Notes under the pieces: generated by a model
What the model saw: the letters and a program-made list of their open reading frames with translations, nothing else
What the model was told of the DNA's origin: nothing
The model's database searches: none
Translations under genes and position numbers: made by a program
Shown: positions 8,442 to 17,415 of the stretch, in pieces
Position numbering within the stretch: position 1 is the first letter of the stretch
How the letters are laid out: every line of letters starts with the position of its first letter
Assembly (NCBI RefSeq): GCF_017161325.1
Contig: NZ_CP045670.1
Location: 620,001-684,000, forward strand
Length of the DNA: 64,000 bases
DNA from: Treponema pedis
GTDB taxonomy: Bacteria > Spirochaetota > Spirochaetia > Treponematales > Treponemataceae
Direction: 5' to 3'

Positions 8442-9092
8442 TTATTTGCCGTTTACAATAGCGATACCGCTGCTGGCTCCGATTCTTGAACAGCCTAAAC
8501 TTATATAAGTATCGGCGTCCGCTCTGGTTCGCACCCCGCCGGAAGCTTTTATTTTTGTATCTTTTTTTAAATATTTTTTAAAAAGCTTTATGTCTTCTAC
8601 GGAAGCGCCTCTGCTGCCGTAACCCGTAGAAGTTTTTATATAATCCGCACCTGCTTTTTCTATTATTGAACAAATATCGGCAATATTTTTTTCTTCCAGA
8701 TAACAGGTTTCTACAATTACTTTTAAAAGAACATTTTTTTCATGACAAGTTTTTGTAATTAGGGTAACTTCATTTTCGGTAAATTGTAAATCCCCTTGTA
8801 ATAGCTTTCCCACATTTATAACCATATCGATTTCTTCGGCTCCGTCGGTAATTGCCTGTTTTGCTTCCGCTACTTTTATTTCCGTAGACGATGTTCCGAA
8901 AGGAAAAGATATTACACTGCAAACTTTTACATCGGAACCTTTTAGTTCTTTCGCAACCAATTTTACATTACAGGGGTTAACACAAACCGATGCAAACTTA
9001 TACTGTTTAGCTTCATCACAAATTTTAATAATATCGCTTTCCAAAGCGGTAGGTTTTAATAAAGTGTGGTCAATATATTTATTTATTTCCAT
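8442..9092 (-). CDS. deoC: deoxyribose-phosphate aldolase
   Basis: A 216-residue class I aldolase that splits 2-deoxyribose-5-phosphate into glyceraldehyde-3-phosphate and acetaldehyde, letting the cell use deoxynucleosides. The Schiff-base lysine is Lys153 in YIKTSTGYG; the proton-relay residues are Asp89 (EEIDMVINVG) and Lys182 (KASGGVRT). The N-terminus (YIDHTLLKP) is typical of bacterial DeoC of this length. ATG 9092 follows AGGAGAT. It stands alone on the minus strand; no other deo gene is adjacent. Confidence 0.96.
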   Translation of the reverse strand: MEINKYIDHTLLKPTALESDIIKICDEAKQYKFASVCVNPCNVKLVAKELKGSDVKVCSVISFPFGTSSTEIKVAEAKQAITDGAEEIDMVINVGKLLQGDLQFTENEVTLITKTCHEKNVLLKVIVETCYLEEKNIADICSIIEKAGADYIKTSTGYGSRGASVEDIKLFKKYLKKDTKIKASGGVRTRADADTYISLGCSRIGASSGIAIVNGK

Positions 9093-9206
9093 TATAATCT
9101 CCTATGCATTAAGGATAATATATATTAAAGATTTTGTCCATAGCAAAGTTTATATACGGAATAAATTAAGATAAAAATTTTATATAAATCAGCTAACCGT
9201 AAATCG

Positions 9207-9235
9207 TTGACAGCACATAAAACTTATGTTAAACT
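9207..9235 (+). promoter_or_regulatory. promoter placing the transcript start at ATG 9242
   Basis: TTGACA (9207-9212), a 17-bp spacer and TAAACT (9230-9235) lie just 6 nt before the first ATG (9242) of the next gene. Transcription would begin at or next to the start codon, so the mRNA would be leaderless. Confidence 0.6.
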
Positions 9236-9241
9236 GAAAGT

Positions 9242-10846
9242 ATGATGGATTTCAGCAGAAGGCTGCCTATAGGCGTACAAAGTTTTGAAGTTATGCGAAG
9301 CGATAAATTTCTTTATGTCGATAAAACGGAATTCGTTTACCGTCTCGTTAATTCAAGCAGGGTATATTTTTTAAGCCGTCCGCGCCGCTTCGGTAAAAGC
9401 CTCTTTCTTTCCACATTGGAAGCCTTCTTTTTAGGCAAAAAAGAATTATTTACAGGCCTAAAAATTACGGAATCGGAAGACGCTCAAAGCACCCCGTGGA
9501 AAAAATATCCGGTTCTCCGCTTTGATTTCAGCCCGAAAAATTACGAAACTGAAAAATCAATTTACGAGATTATCGATTCGAATTTATCGTCAATTGAAAC
9601 TATATATTCCATACCTAAAACAAAGGACGCTCCTGAAGACAGATTTAAATTTATTTTAGAAACCTTACATAATAAAACCGAAGAAAAAGCAGTCGTGCTT
9701 GTTGACGAATACGATAAACCTCTTTTACAAACGATGAATGTAAACGAGCATTTAAATGAAAAATACCGAAACGTTTTAAAAGCATTTTATTCTGTATTAA
9801 AAAGCTGTGACCATGTTATACGCTTTGCCTTTTTAACGGGAGTTACCAAGTTCAGTAAGGTAAGTATTTTCAGCGATTTAAACAATTTACGTGATATCAG
9901 TATGGAAGAAGAGTTTACGGCAATTTGCGGAATTACTCAAAACGAACTTGAAAATACTTTTAAACCCGAAATAGAAGTCTTGGCGGAAAGAAACAGGTTA
10001 AGCTATGAGCAGTGTATAAAAAACTTAAAACAAAAATATGACGGTTACCGTTTTTATCAAAATTGCGAGGCGGTGTATAACCCTTTCAGTTTAATAAACG
10101 CCTTTGCAAAAAAAGAATTGGGAGATTATTGGTTTGAGACCGGAACACCTACATTTTTGGTAAGATATTTAAAAGATTATAAGTATAATATACCCGATTT
10201 GGACGGAAATGTGGAAATGAACGCATCGGGATTATCGGATTACAGGGCGGGAAACGATTCTGTAATACCTATTTTATTTCAAGCGGGATATTTAACTATA
10301 AAGGGCTACGACAGCGATTATAAGATGTATAGGCTAGGCTTTCCCAATGATGAGGTAAGATACGGCTTTTTGCATAATCTTTTACCGGAATATTCAAATT
10401 TAAATTTCGGGGATACGGCGTTCAGCATAGTAAGTTTTACAAAAGACCTTAGAGCCGGACGGGTGGAAGAGTTTATGCAAAGATTAAAGTCCATAATGGC
10501 GAGTATTCCCTACGATAATGTAAAGAAGGAAAGCGGAGAAAGTCTTGCATTAAGGGAGCATAATTTTCAAATATGCGTTTATTTGGTGTTTTCCCTTATG
10601 GGACAGTTTGTAAAAACCGAAACGCATTGTGCAGGCGGGAGAAGCGATTGTACGGTAGAAACCGAAAATACGATTTATATTTTCGAGTTTAAATTAAAAG
10701 GAAGTGCGGAGGAAGCCTTAAATCAAATAAGAGAAAAAAATTATGCGGAAGCATACAGGGCTGAAAACAAAGAAATAATTTTAATAGGCGTAAGTTTTAA
10801 TGCGGAAGAAAAAACGGTAGATAAATGGGTCATAAATATGATATAA
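9242..10846 (+). CDS. DUF1703-type AAA-ATPase-like / PD-(D/E)XK nuclease-like protein
   Basis: This 534-residue protein begins with the typical IGVQSFEVMRSDKFLYVDKT segment of the AAA-ATPase_like (PF09820) family, followed by a Walker-A-like loop SRPRRFGKS (residues 45-53) and a Walker-B-like strand VLVDEYDKP (152-160). The C-terminal part has a PD-(D/E)XK_9-like core, with IYIFEFKL carrying the E-x-K pair near residues 475-482. The family is expanded in Treponema, Bacteroidetes and Fusobacteria and has no settled function; a defence or mobile-element link has been suggested only by its patchy spread. The gene has its own promoter, no clear ribosome site and two tandem ATGs at 9242 and 9245. 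Confidence 0.88.
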   Translation: MMDFSRRLPIGVQSFEVMRSDKFLYVDKTEFVYRLVNSSRVYFLSRPRRFGKSLFLSTLEAFFLGKKELFTGLKITESEDAQSTPWKKYPVLRFDFSPKNYETEKSIYEIIDSNLSSIETIYSIPKTKDAPEDRFKFILETLHNKTEEKAVVLVDEYDKPLLQTMNVNEHLNEKYRNVLKAFYSVLKSCDHVIRFAFLTGVTKFSKVSIFSDLNNLRDISMEEEFTAICGITQNELENTFKPEIEVLAERNRLSYEQCIKNLKQKYDGYRFYQNCEAVYNPFSLINAFAKKELGDYWFETGTPTFLVRYLKDYKYNIPDLDGNVEMNASGLSDYRAGNDSVIPILFQAGYLTIKGYDSDYKMYRLGFPNDEVRYGFLHNLLPEYSNLNFGDTAFSIVSFTKDLRAGRVEEFMQRLKSIMASIPYDNVKKESGESLALREHNFQICVYLVFSLMGQFVKTETHCAGGRSDCTVETENTIYIFEFKLKGSAEEALNQIREKNYAEAYRAENKEIILIGVSFNAEEKTVDKWVINMI

Positions 10847-10873
10847 CAATCCGTAGAGTTTGGAGGTAAGGTA

Positions 10874-11626
10874 ATGTTTAAAACTCTTAATTTCGCTCAT
10901 AGAGGTTTTCGCAGTAAATTCCCGGAAAACACAATGACGGCTTTTGAAAAAGCCGTAAACGCAGGCGCACACGGAATAGAATTCGATGTTCATCTTTCAT
11001 CTGACGGAATCCCGGTAATAATCCATGATGAAACATTGGACAGAACTTGCAATGCTTACGGTTTTATAAAAGACTTTTCCTTTGCGGAGCTTGGAAAAAT
11101 AAATGCCGCAGCGAAATTCCCGCCTGAAAATTTTAAAGAAAGTGCTGCAAATTGCTCAAATGAAAAAATTCCTTCACTTGAAGAATATTTTGATTTTATA
11201 AAAAAAACCGATATTATTTCAAATATAGAATTAAAAACAGGGGTTTTCGAATATGCCGGTATTGAAGAAAAAGTTTATGCTCTTTTAAAAAAATACGGTC
11301 TTAAAGAAAAATGTATTATTTCTTCTTTCAATCATGAAAGTATTTTACGTATGAAAAAAATAGACTCTTCTTTAGTTTGCGGCTTTTTAGTCGATTCTTG
11401 GGAAATAAATCCTGCCGAGAATTTAACGAAAAACGGAATAGAGTGTTATCATCCTTGTGCATACCGCTTAACAAAAAATTTCGTAGATTATATGCATGAT
11501 AATAAAATCAAAGTAAATGCATGGTTCGGTTCAGTGCAAACCGATTATTCCGCCGTACTTAACACCGGACTTGATGCAATAATTACCGATTATCCTGATA
11601 AGATTGCAGCTCTTCTTTCAAACTAA
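10874..11626 (+). CDS. glycerophosphodiester phosphodiesterase
   Basis: A 250-residue cytoplasmic GDPD-family enzyme (UgpQ type; no signal peptide) that releases glycerol-3-phosphate from glycerophosphodiesters. The catalytic set is present: His9-Arg10 (AHRG), Glu18-Asn19 (PENT), Glu36 and Asp38 (IEFDVH) and His51-Asp52 (IIHDETLDRT), then a metal-binding ELK (SNIELKTG). ATG 10874 follows TGGAGG. It is 28 nt after the DUF1703-type gene and may be read from the same transcript. It is distinct from the surface lipoprotein GlpQ of other spirochaetes, because it lacks a lipobox. Confidence 0.93.
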   Translation: MFKTLNFAHRGFRSKFPENTMTAFEKAVNAGAHGIEFDVHLSSDGIPVIIHDETLDRTCNAYGFIKDFSFAELGKINAAAKFPPENFKESAANCSNEKIPSLEEYFDFIKKTDIISNIELKTGVFEYAGIEEKVYALLKKYGLKEKCIISSFNHESILRMKKIDSSLVCGFLVDSWEINPAENLTKNGIECYHPCAYRLTKNFVDYMHDNKIKVNAWFGSVQTDYSAVLNTGLDAIITDYPDKIAALLSN

Positions 11627-11661
11627 TCGAAATGTTAAGTTTTTGCTTTGTCTTTTTTTTG

Positions 11662-12453
11662 TTAATCGAAAAAAAGACAAAGTCCATATACTCTCTTACA
11701 GCCGGCCTCTTTTAATGCCGCAGCACAAAAATTAAGCGTTGCTCCCGTGGTCATAACATCGTCCAAAATTATAAGCGTTTCCGGAATCATTTGTTTTGCA
11801 TTTTTTATAAAAATTTTACCCTTTAAATTTGTTTTTCGCTTTTCACGCGAAAGAGTTTTTTGTGCGGTGCCGTCTTTTCGTTTTAAACATCGAAGAATTT
11901 TAAAGTCATAAATATGCTCTAATTGAACCGCAGTATCTTCTATTTGGTCCCAACCCTTGTTTTTTATTTTTTTCGGACGAGGCGGTACAGGTACAATTTT
12001 TATATTTTGCAGCTCTTCTTTTTTATTCACAAAACAGGATATGGATTTTGCAAACACTTCCGCAAAACCTCGAACGCTGAAATTTTTCCAATGAACTAAA
12101 AGCTGACCGCATTTACCCTGATACGGATAAATTGAAAAAATCCTATCGCAGCTTTGCGGTATCGGCTCATTTTTCTCATCTTTTAAATTTTTTTCCTTTA
12201 AAATTGCCGTACGGCAATTTGTACAATACTCTTTTTCGGAAATTAAAAATCTTCCGCATTTTTTACAAAATTTTTCTTCATTCTTTAGCCGAAAATTAAG
12301 AGCATCCTCAATTTCCGTACTTGTACAAGCCGAGCAAATAGGAAGACCGCAATTTGTTTCCGTTCCGCATAACAAACATTTTTGAGGACAAATTAAATCG
12401 GCATAAATATTTCGCAAAACAACTTTGAACTTCAGTTTCAATTTTTTTAACAT
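11662..12453 (-). CDS. comF: ComF family amidophosphoribosyltransferase-like protein
   Basis: This 263-residue protein has the ComF layout. An N-terminal zinc-ribbon region has two sets of Cys pairs (Cys22, 26, 29, 35, 40, 43, then Cys63, 66, 77, 80). The C-terminal phosphoribosyltransferase domain ends in the PRPP motif LIILDDVMTTGATL and contains VPVPPRPKKIKNKGWDQI. ComF proteins aid handling of imported DNA in competent bacteria; whether this spirochaete is competent is not shown here. It stands alone, convergent with the phosphodiesterase gene. Confidence 0.9.
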   Translation of the reverse strand: MLKKLKLKFKVVLRNIYADLICPQKCLLCGTETNCGLPICSACTSTEIEDALNFRLKNEEKFCKKCGRFLISEKEYCTNCRTAILKEKNLKDEKNEPIPQSCDRIFSIYPYQGKCGQLLVHWKNFSVRGFAEVFAKSISCFVNKKEELQNIKIVPVPPRPKKIKNKGWDQIEDTAVQLEHIYDFKILRCLKRKDGTAQKTLSREKRKTNLKGKIFIKNAKQMIPETLIILDDVMTTGATLNFCAAALKEAGCKRVYGLCLFFD

Positions 12454-12758
12454 AAGAACACCTCATATATATTATCAGCTATTTTTTTTATTTTGCATAA
12501 GGTTTAAATTTTTTTTGCTGAAATATTTATCTTTATTGCTTCTTTAGAATTTTTTATAAAATAAAGTTTTAAGGTTAAGAGAAAGAATAAATAATTTAAG
12601 AAATTTCGGTTAGGAATTTTATATTGAATATACAAAGCGGAGTAAAACTTTTTAAAATAATATCTTTAAAATAAAACTTCCCCGTATATTTCGTACTTAA
12701 AAATATTAGAACGGAACATACGGAGAAATTGTCGTAAATTTTACGGTTTATGTTTTAT
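12454..12758. other. 305-bp intergenic stretch, no gene seen
   Basis: A very A+T-rich gap between the comF start and the argS stop. The only structure noticed is a weak CCGTAT...ATACGG pair with a loop of more than 30 nt, too poor to call. No open frame with a ribosome site and no RNA gene was recognised. Confidence 0.5.
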
Positions 12759-14531
12759 TTACATTATTTCCATAAACGGAATAACCGAAAGTCTCATTGC
12801 ATTTTGCAATACCGTTTTTGCAGCTCGTGCAAGCTCCAAGCGGGTAAAACTTAAATCTCCATCGCTTCCTGAAAGAATCGGACAATCCCTGTAAAACCTG
12901 CTGAAGGCTTTTGAAACTTCATACAAATATGAAGCTAAAATGCTCGGGTCTTTTCGCTCTGCAGCTCGTTCAACTTGAATGGAAAAGTCTTCCAAAGTTT
13001 TTAAAAGCGCCCATTCGGATTCCGTTGTAAGAAGCTCAGGTTTCAGCTTTCCGTTTTTTAAAAGTTCTTTATTTTCAGGCAATTCGGCTTTACGCAGTAT
13101 AGATGAAATGCGCGCCCCCATGTATTGAAGATACGGCCCCGTGTTCCCGGTAAACGAAAGAGAATCTTTAGGATTAAAAAGCATATCCTTTTTCGGACTT
13201 ACCTGTAAAAGAAAATAATGAAGGGCTCCTACAGCTATATTTTCGGCAACAGTACTTACATCGCCTACTTCTTTTTCCCTCCCGTTTTCTGTAATTTTTT
13301 TCAAAGCTTCGTCTTGCAAAGAATTTATTAAATCATCGGCATCTACTACAGTCCCTTCCCGGCTTTTCATTTTTCCTTCAGGTAAATTTACCATTCCGTA
13401 AGAAAGATGATATAAATCGTCCGCCCAATCAAATCCCAGTTTTTTTAGAACATAGAATAAAACCTTAAAGTGGTACTCCTGTTCGTTTCCTACAACGTAT
13501 ATCATTTGATTAAAAGGCCAATCGTTATGGCGTAAAATTGCAGTCCCTACATCTTGCGTTATATAAAGGGAAGTTCCGTCGCCTCTGAGCAAAACCTTTT
13601 TATCCAAATTTATAGGACTTAGGTCAATCCAAATAGAACCGTCCTCTTCTTTATAAAAAATTCCGTCTTCAAGACCTTTTAAAATCCGGTCTTTCCCTTT
13701 TAAATAAGTTTGGCTTTCAAAATAAAGTTTATCAAAAGAAATTCCCGTTCGCTTATACGTTTGCTGAATACCTTCGATTGCCCAACCGTTCATAGTTTTC
13801 CAAAGGCTTATAAGCTCCGCATTATCGCCGGCTTCCCAATCCAAAAGCATTTGTTTTGCTTCCGCTTCCGCTTTTTCAGGATTTTCTTTACTGTATTTAT
13901 GGAAGGCTACATACATATCACCTACAAATCGGTCAGGCTTTACATTTTCCGTTTCGGGAGTTTTTCCTTCGCCGAACTTTTGATATGCAATCATAGATTT
14001 ACAAATATGTACACCCCGGTCGTTTATTATGTTAACTCTAAAAACTTCAGCCCCGCAAAATTCCAAAATACGCGAAATACTTTCACCCAATACATCATTA
14101 CGTAAATGCCCTACATGCAAAGGCTTATTGGTATTAGGGCCTGAAAATTCGACCATTATTTTTTTACCCGAAAGCGCTTTTACTTTTCCGTAGTTTTCTT
14201 TTTCGGTTAAAATTTTATTCAGTACATTGGAAGCTAAATTACCTTTAGGAAGAAAAACATTTAAATAAGGCCCGATTGCCTTGGGCTCTCCGAATTGTTT
14301 TAATTCCGGATTATTTAAAATACGCGAACAAAGTTCCGCCGCAATCTTAGGCGGAGCCGTTTTAAAAGTTTTAGCAAATACAAAAAGCGGAAAAGCAAGG
14401 TCTCCCATATCGGCATTCGGAGGCGTTTCCATATTTAAACTTTCGCTTTTAATTTCTTCACAAGCGTCGGGTCTTATCGCATTTAAATTTTCGGCTATGA
14501 TTTTTTGCCAAGTTATTTTAATATCTTCCAT
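12759..14531 (-). CDS. argS: arginyl-tRNA synthetase
   Basis: A 590-residue class I aminoacyl-tRNA synthetase that charges tRNA-Arg. The HIGH motif appears as HVGH within PNTNKPLHVGHLRND, and the KMSKS-loop region as GKMKSREGT; the C-terminal DALR anticodon-binding domain ends the protein (about residues 470-590). The ATG at 14531 (MEDIKITW) is the start; an in-frame TTG seven codons upstream lies inside the promoter. No Shine-Dalgarno sequence precedes the ATG and a near-perfect promoter ends 9 nt upstream, so the mRNA is probably leaderless. A tRNA-Arg substrate gene lies at 24.2 kb. Confidence 0.96.
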   Translation of the reverse strand: MEDIKITWQKIIAENLNAIRPDACEEIKSESLNMETPPNADMGDLAFPLFVFAKTFKTAPPKIAAELCSRILNNPELKQFGEPKAIGPYLNVFLPKGNLASNVLNKILTEKENYGKVKALSGKKIMVEFSGPNTNKPLHVGHLRNDVLGESISRILEFCGAEVFRVNIINDRGVHICKSMIAYQKFGEGKTPETENVKPDRFVGDMYVAFHKYSKENPEKAEAEAKQMLLDWEAGDNAELISLWKTMNGWAIEGIQQTYKRTGISFDKLYFESQTYLKGKDRILKGLEDGIFYKEEDGSIWIDLSPINLDKKVLLRGDGTSLYITQDVGTAILRHNDWPFNQMIYVVGNEQEYHFKVLFYVLKKLGFDWADDLYHLSYGMVNLPEGKMKSREGTVVDADDLINSLQDEALKKITENGREKEVGDVSTVAENIAVGALHYFLLQVSPKKDMLFNPKDSLSFTGNTGPYLQYMGARISSILRKAELPENKELLKNGKLKPELLTTESEWALLKTLEDFSIQVERAAERKDPSILASYLYEVSKAFSRFYRDCPILSGSDGDLSFTRLELARAAKTVLQNAMRLSVIPFMEIM

Positions 14532-14540
14532 AATAAGGAA

Positions 14541-14569
14541 ATTATAACACAATTAAACAGGTTTTTCAA
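14541..14569 (-). promoter_or_regulatory. near-consensus promoter abutting the argS start
   Basis: On the minus strand TTGAAA (14569-14564), a 17-bp spacer and TATAAT (14546-14541) are followed after only 9 nt by ATG 14531. The leader would be 0-3 nt. Confidence 0.75.
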
Positions 14570-14588
14570 TCGGTTTATTAAAGAGAAT

Positions 14589-15587
14589 TTACGGCCGGCC
14601 TTGTTCAGCCCAATTTACGGTTTTATCCATTTTTTGTAAAACGGTCTTTGTTATTTCCGAAATTAACTCTTTCGCATTTACTTTTCTGTTTTTTAATATA
14701 CAGCGGTGTGCAAATACGGCAGGAGCTATAAGTTCAAAGTCGGTATCTTCAACCCAAGAACGACCTTTAGAAAGTGCCGCAGTTTTTGCAAGTTGTAAAA
14801 ATTGAAGTGAAGAACGCGGAGATGCACCAAGTTCAATATCCGGATGAGAACGCGTTGCATTGCAAATTTCTATAATTGCTTTTTGTAAAGCCGAGTGACA
14901 AAAAACATCAGCCTGCTCTTTCCGTGAAGAATAAATATCCGAAACATTTATGACGGGAACCAAAGCCTGCAAGGCTAGAATGCCCGGATTACCCTGCAAT
15001 ATTTCAAGAGCGGCCTTATCATCGGGATAACCTATGGAAAGAGAAACCATAAATCTGTCAAGCTGTGCAGGCGGTAAAGGATATGTCCCTAAAGTTTCTA
15101 TAGGATTTTGTGTGGCCGCCGCAAAAAATAAATCGCTTAGCCTATGAGTTTTTCTTCCTACCGTAACCTGCCTTTCTTCCATTACTTCAAGAAGCGCCGA
15201 CTGAACTTTGGGCGGTGTTCTATTAAGTTCGTCAGCCAAAAAGATATCACAAAAAACGGGGCCTTGCATAAATTCAAAGGTTTGTGTTTGAGCATTAAAA
15301 ATATCCACACCGGTTATATCATAAGGCAACAGGTCGGGCGTACATTGAAGACGTTTAAATTCGGCTTGACAGACTACGCTTTTATCTTCCGATAAAGTAT
15401 CTTCTTTTTTAATCAGTTTTGCAAGAGCCTTTACCATTGTAGTCTTACCCACTCCCGGAATATCGTCAAGCAAAACATGTCCGCCCGTTAAAAATGCGGA
15501 TACAAAAATAGAAATAACTTCATCTTTACCTTTTATAACCTTACCTATACCGTTTTTTAACTCTTCAATAATTTCCTTCGTATTCAT
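14589..15587 (-). CDS. MoxR family AAA+ ATPase
   Basis: This 332-residue cytoplasmic AAA+ ATPase has the Walker A loop GVGKTT (45-50), Walker B FLADELNRTPP (115-125), sensor-1 AATQNPIETLGTYPLP and sensor-2 GASPRSSLQ. MoxR proteins act as chaperones for maturation of partner complexes, usually with VWA/DUF58 proteins. Here it is the last gene of a minus-strand operon DUF58 / transglutaminase / TPR / MoxR. MoxR is more often first, so the order is unusual. No VWA-domain gene is present in this unit. Confidence 0.93.
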   Translation of the reverse strand: MNTKEIIEELKNGIGKVIKGKDEVISIFVSAFLTGGHVLLDDIPGVGKTTMVKALAKLIKKEDTLSEDKSVVCQAEFKRLQCTPDLLPYDITGVDIFNAQTQTFEFMQGPVFCDIFLADELNRTPPKVQSALLEVMEERQVTVGRKTHRLSDLFFAAATQNPIETLGTYPLPPAQLDRFMVSLSIGYPDDKAALEILQGNPGILALQALVPVINVSDIYSSRKEQADVFCHSALQKAIIEICNATRSHPDIELGASPRSSLQFLQLAKTAALSKGRSWVEDTDFELIAPAVFAHRCILKNRKVNAKELISEITKTVLQKMDKTVNWAEQGRP

Positions 15588-15625
15588 AATAAAACAGTAT
15601 ACACGAAAACATTATTTTGTCTACC

Positions 15626-17395
15626 TTATAATTTTATTGTAAACATTTTTTTTACAAGCCCGTTCACCGCTTTTTTAAAATTCGTTTTATCCAATTTTTC
15701 TATATTAAAATTTTGAGTAAATAAAGGAAATCCGTTTTTATTTAAAAGTCTAAACGATAATATGCTATTAAGATATTTTATTTGTAATTCAAATTTTGAA
15801 TTTGAATCGGTATTAAATCGTGAGGAATTGATAATAGAAAAAATTTTTTTCTCGGAGATTTTTACACTTTTATTCTTTTGCAAACTTATGTTTATTTTAA
15901 CGGGCAAATTAATATCATATTGTAAAAAGGCGGCGGGGTTTATATCAAAAAGAGACTCCAAATACAAATAATAAAATTTAGGCGAACGCTTGTTTGCAAT
16001 TTTTACTCCTTGTGCATATAGTTTACCTATGGAATCTTTTTCCCATTCAGGATTCATTTTAGAAATTCCGTCATTAAGCATTTTTAAATCTTTTTCAATA
16101 AGAGCTCTTTCGGCAATATAACTGCCTTCACTTTTAGGAATAAATTCCGTTTCTATTTTTTCGGCATTTTCAAAATATTTCAGCTGCTTATTTCCCTTAT
16201 CTTTAAATGCTTCAAAATAAAGAGAGTTTATCTGTAAAATATATGAAGAGTCATTTAAAAAAGGTTTGCCTTCTTTTTTATATTCCTTTGCAACTTTTAA
16301 CGAATAAACTCTGTAAACGGAATCGTAATACTTATATTTTAATTTATAATTGATTCCATTAAAAACCGTTTTTATCCAATCGAAAAAATTTAAACTCAAT
16401 TTTGTTTTTTCAAAATTATATTTTTGCTCATACAATGCCTGTTTAAATTTATAAATAGAACTCTTAAATTCGTTAACGCTTAATCCGTAGTTTGAAATCC
16501 ATGCCTCATCGGTATTATTAAGTATCCCCGACAAAAGCTGCTCGGCCTGCTCAAAATTACCGGTTGATAAAAATATATTTCCGGCATTTAAAGTACCTAA
16601 AGGAGTATTGTCAATTGCCGCTGCCGCCGTATATGCCGCAAGAGCTTCTTTAAAATTATTTCTTCGAGCCTCCAGCTCTCCTATCATCATATAACTTGAA
16701 TTGCGCTCCTGCATTTTTAATGCCGCTTCCGCATCTTCAAGAGCTTCCGCAAAATTATAAAATGAACTTTCCAAAATTGCCTTATTGTAATAGTAAATTG
16801 AAGCGGAGTATTTTTTATTTTCGGCTTTTGCATATTGAATTGCCTTTGTATAAAATTTTTTTGAATTTTTATAATCAAAAATCTCGCTGTATAAGGTTCC
16901 GAGAGAGTTGCATACCGAAAGATGCTCGCCATAACGTTTTATATTATCCAAGCAAAATGCAATACCTTCTTTTGCTTTATGACATTTAAAACAAAGCCAA
17001 CCGTAATTTGCGGCGGCGTAACGGTCTTCAGGAACATATAATAAATATTTTTTAAGATATTGCAAGGCTTCTTCATTTTGATTTAATGCGGCGGAAGTGT
17101 TCGACAAGTAAAATAAAAAATCGGAATTATCTTTATCCAACTGTAAGCCTTTTTTAAAAAGTTTATATGCAGGCTGATATAATCCTTTATTGTAATAAAT
17201 AATTCCAAGTTTTAAAGGAAATATATAATCATCGGGATATTTTTTCATTCCTGTTTGAAGGCTGTTTATAGCTTTTTCCCAATTTTCAGCAGCAATGCCC
17301 TCATCGGAAACGGAGAGTATTTCTTCAGGTGTTTGTGCATAAAAATAGGAAACGAAAAAAATAAGCTCTAAAAGCAAAAATACTTTTTTTAACAC
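15626..17395 (-). CDS. exported tetratricopeptide-repeat protein
   Basis: A 589-residue protein with a signal peptide (about residues 1-20, ending SYFYAQ) and no lipobox, so probably periplasmic. Residues 25-290 form about seven TPR units (for example KYPDDYIFPLKLGIIYYNKG and AAANYGWLCF), a protein-interaction scaffold. The C-terminal half is not recognised and is predicted mixed alpha/beta. It sits between the transglutaminase and MoxR genes with short spacing, so it may be the scaffold of whatever this operon builds in the periplasm. That role is inference from context. Confidence 0.82.
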   Translation of the reverse strand: MLKKVFLLLELIFFVSYFYAQTPEEILSVSDEGIAAENWEKAINSLQTGMKKYPDDYIFPLKLGIIYYNKGLYQPAYKLFKKGLQLDKDNSDFLFYLSNTSAALNQNEEALQYLKKYLLYVPEDRYAAANYGWLCFKCHKAKEGIAFCLDNIKRYGEHLSVCNSLGTLYSEIFDYKNSKKFYTKAIQYAKAENKKYSASIYYYNKAILESSFYNFAEALEDAEAALKMQERNSSYMMIGELEARRNNFKEALAAYTAAAAIDNTPLGTLNAGNIFLSTGNFEQAEQLLSGILNNTDEAWISNYGLSVNEFKSSIYKFKQALYEQKYNFEKTKLSLNFFDWIKTVFNGINYKLKYKYYDSVYRVYSLKVAKEYKKEGKPFLNDSSYILQINSLYFEAFKDKGNKQLKYFENAEKIETEFIPKSEGSYIAERALIEKDLKMLNDGISKMNPEWEKDSIGKLYAQGVKIANKRSPKFYYLYLESLFDINPAAFLQYDINLPVKINISLQKNKSVKISEKKIFSIINSSRFNTDSNSKFELQIKYLNSILSFRLLNKNGFPLFTQNFNIEKLDKTNFKKAVNGLVKKMFTIKL

Positions 17396-17415
17396 TTTTT
17401 AACCTCCGTTTTATT

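Noticed and set aside
9242-10846. DUF1703-type gene as part of a defence island or mobile element
   Set aside because: Neighbours are ordinary metabolic genes; no transposase, integrase, repeats or other defence genes are near.
14531-14552. Earlier TTG start for argS (seven extra codons)
   Set aside because: Those codons lie over the TATAAT box, so they would not be transcribed; the ATG begins the conserved sequence.
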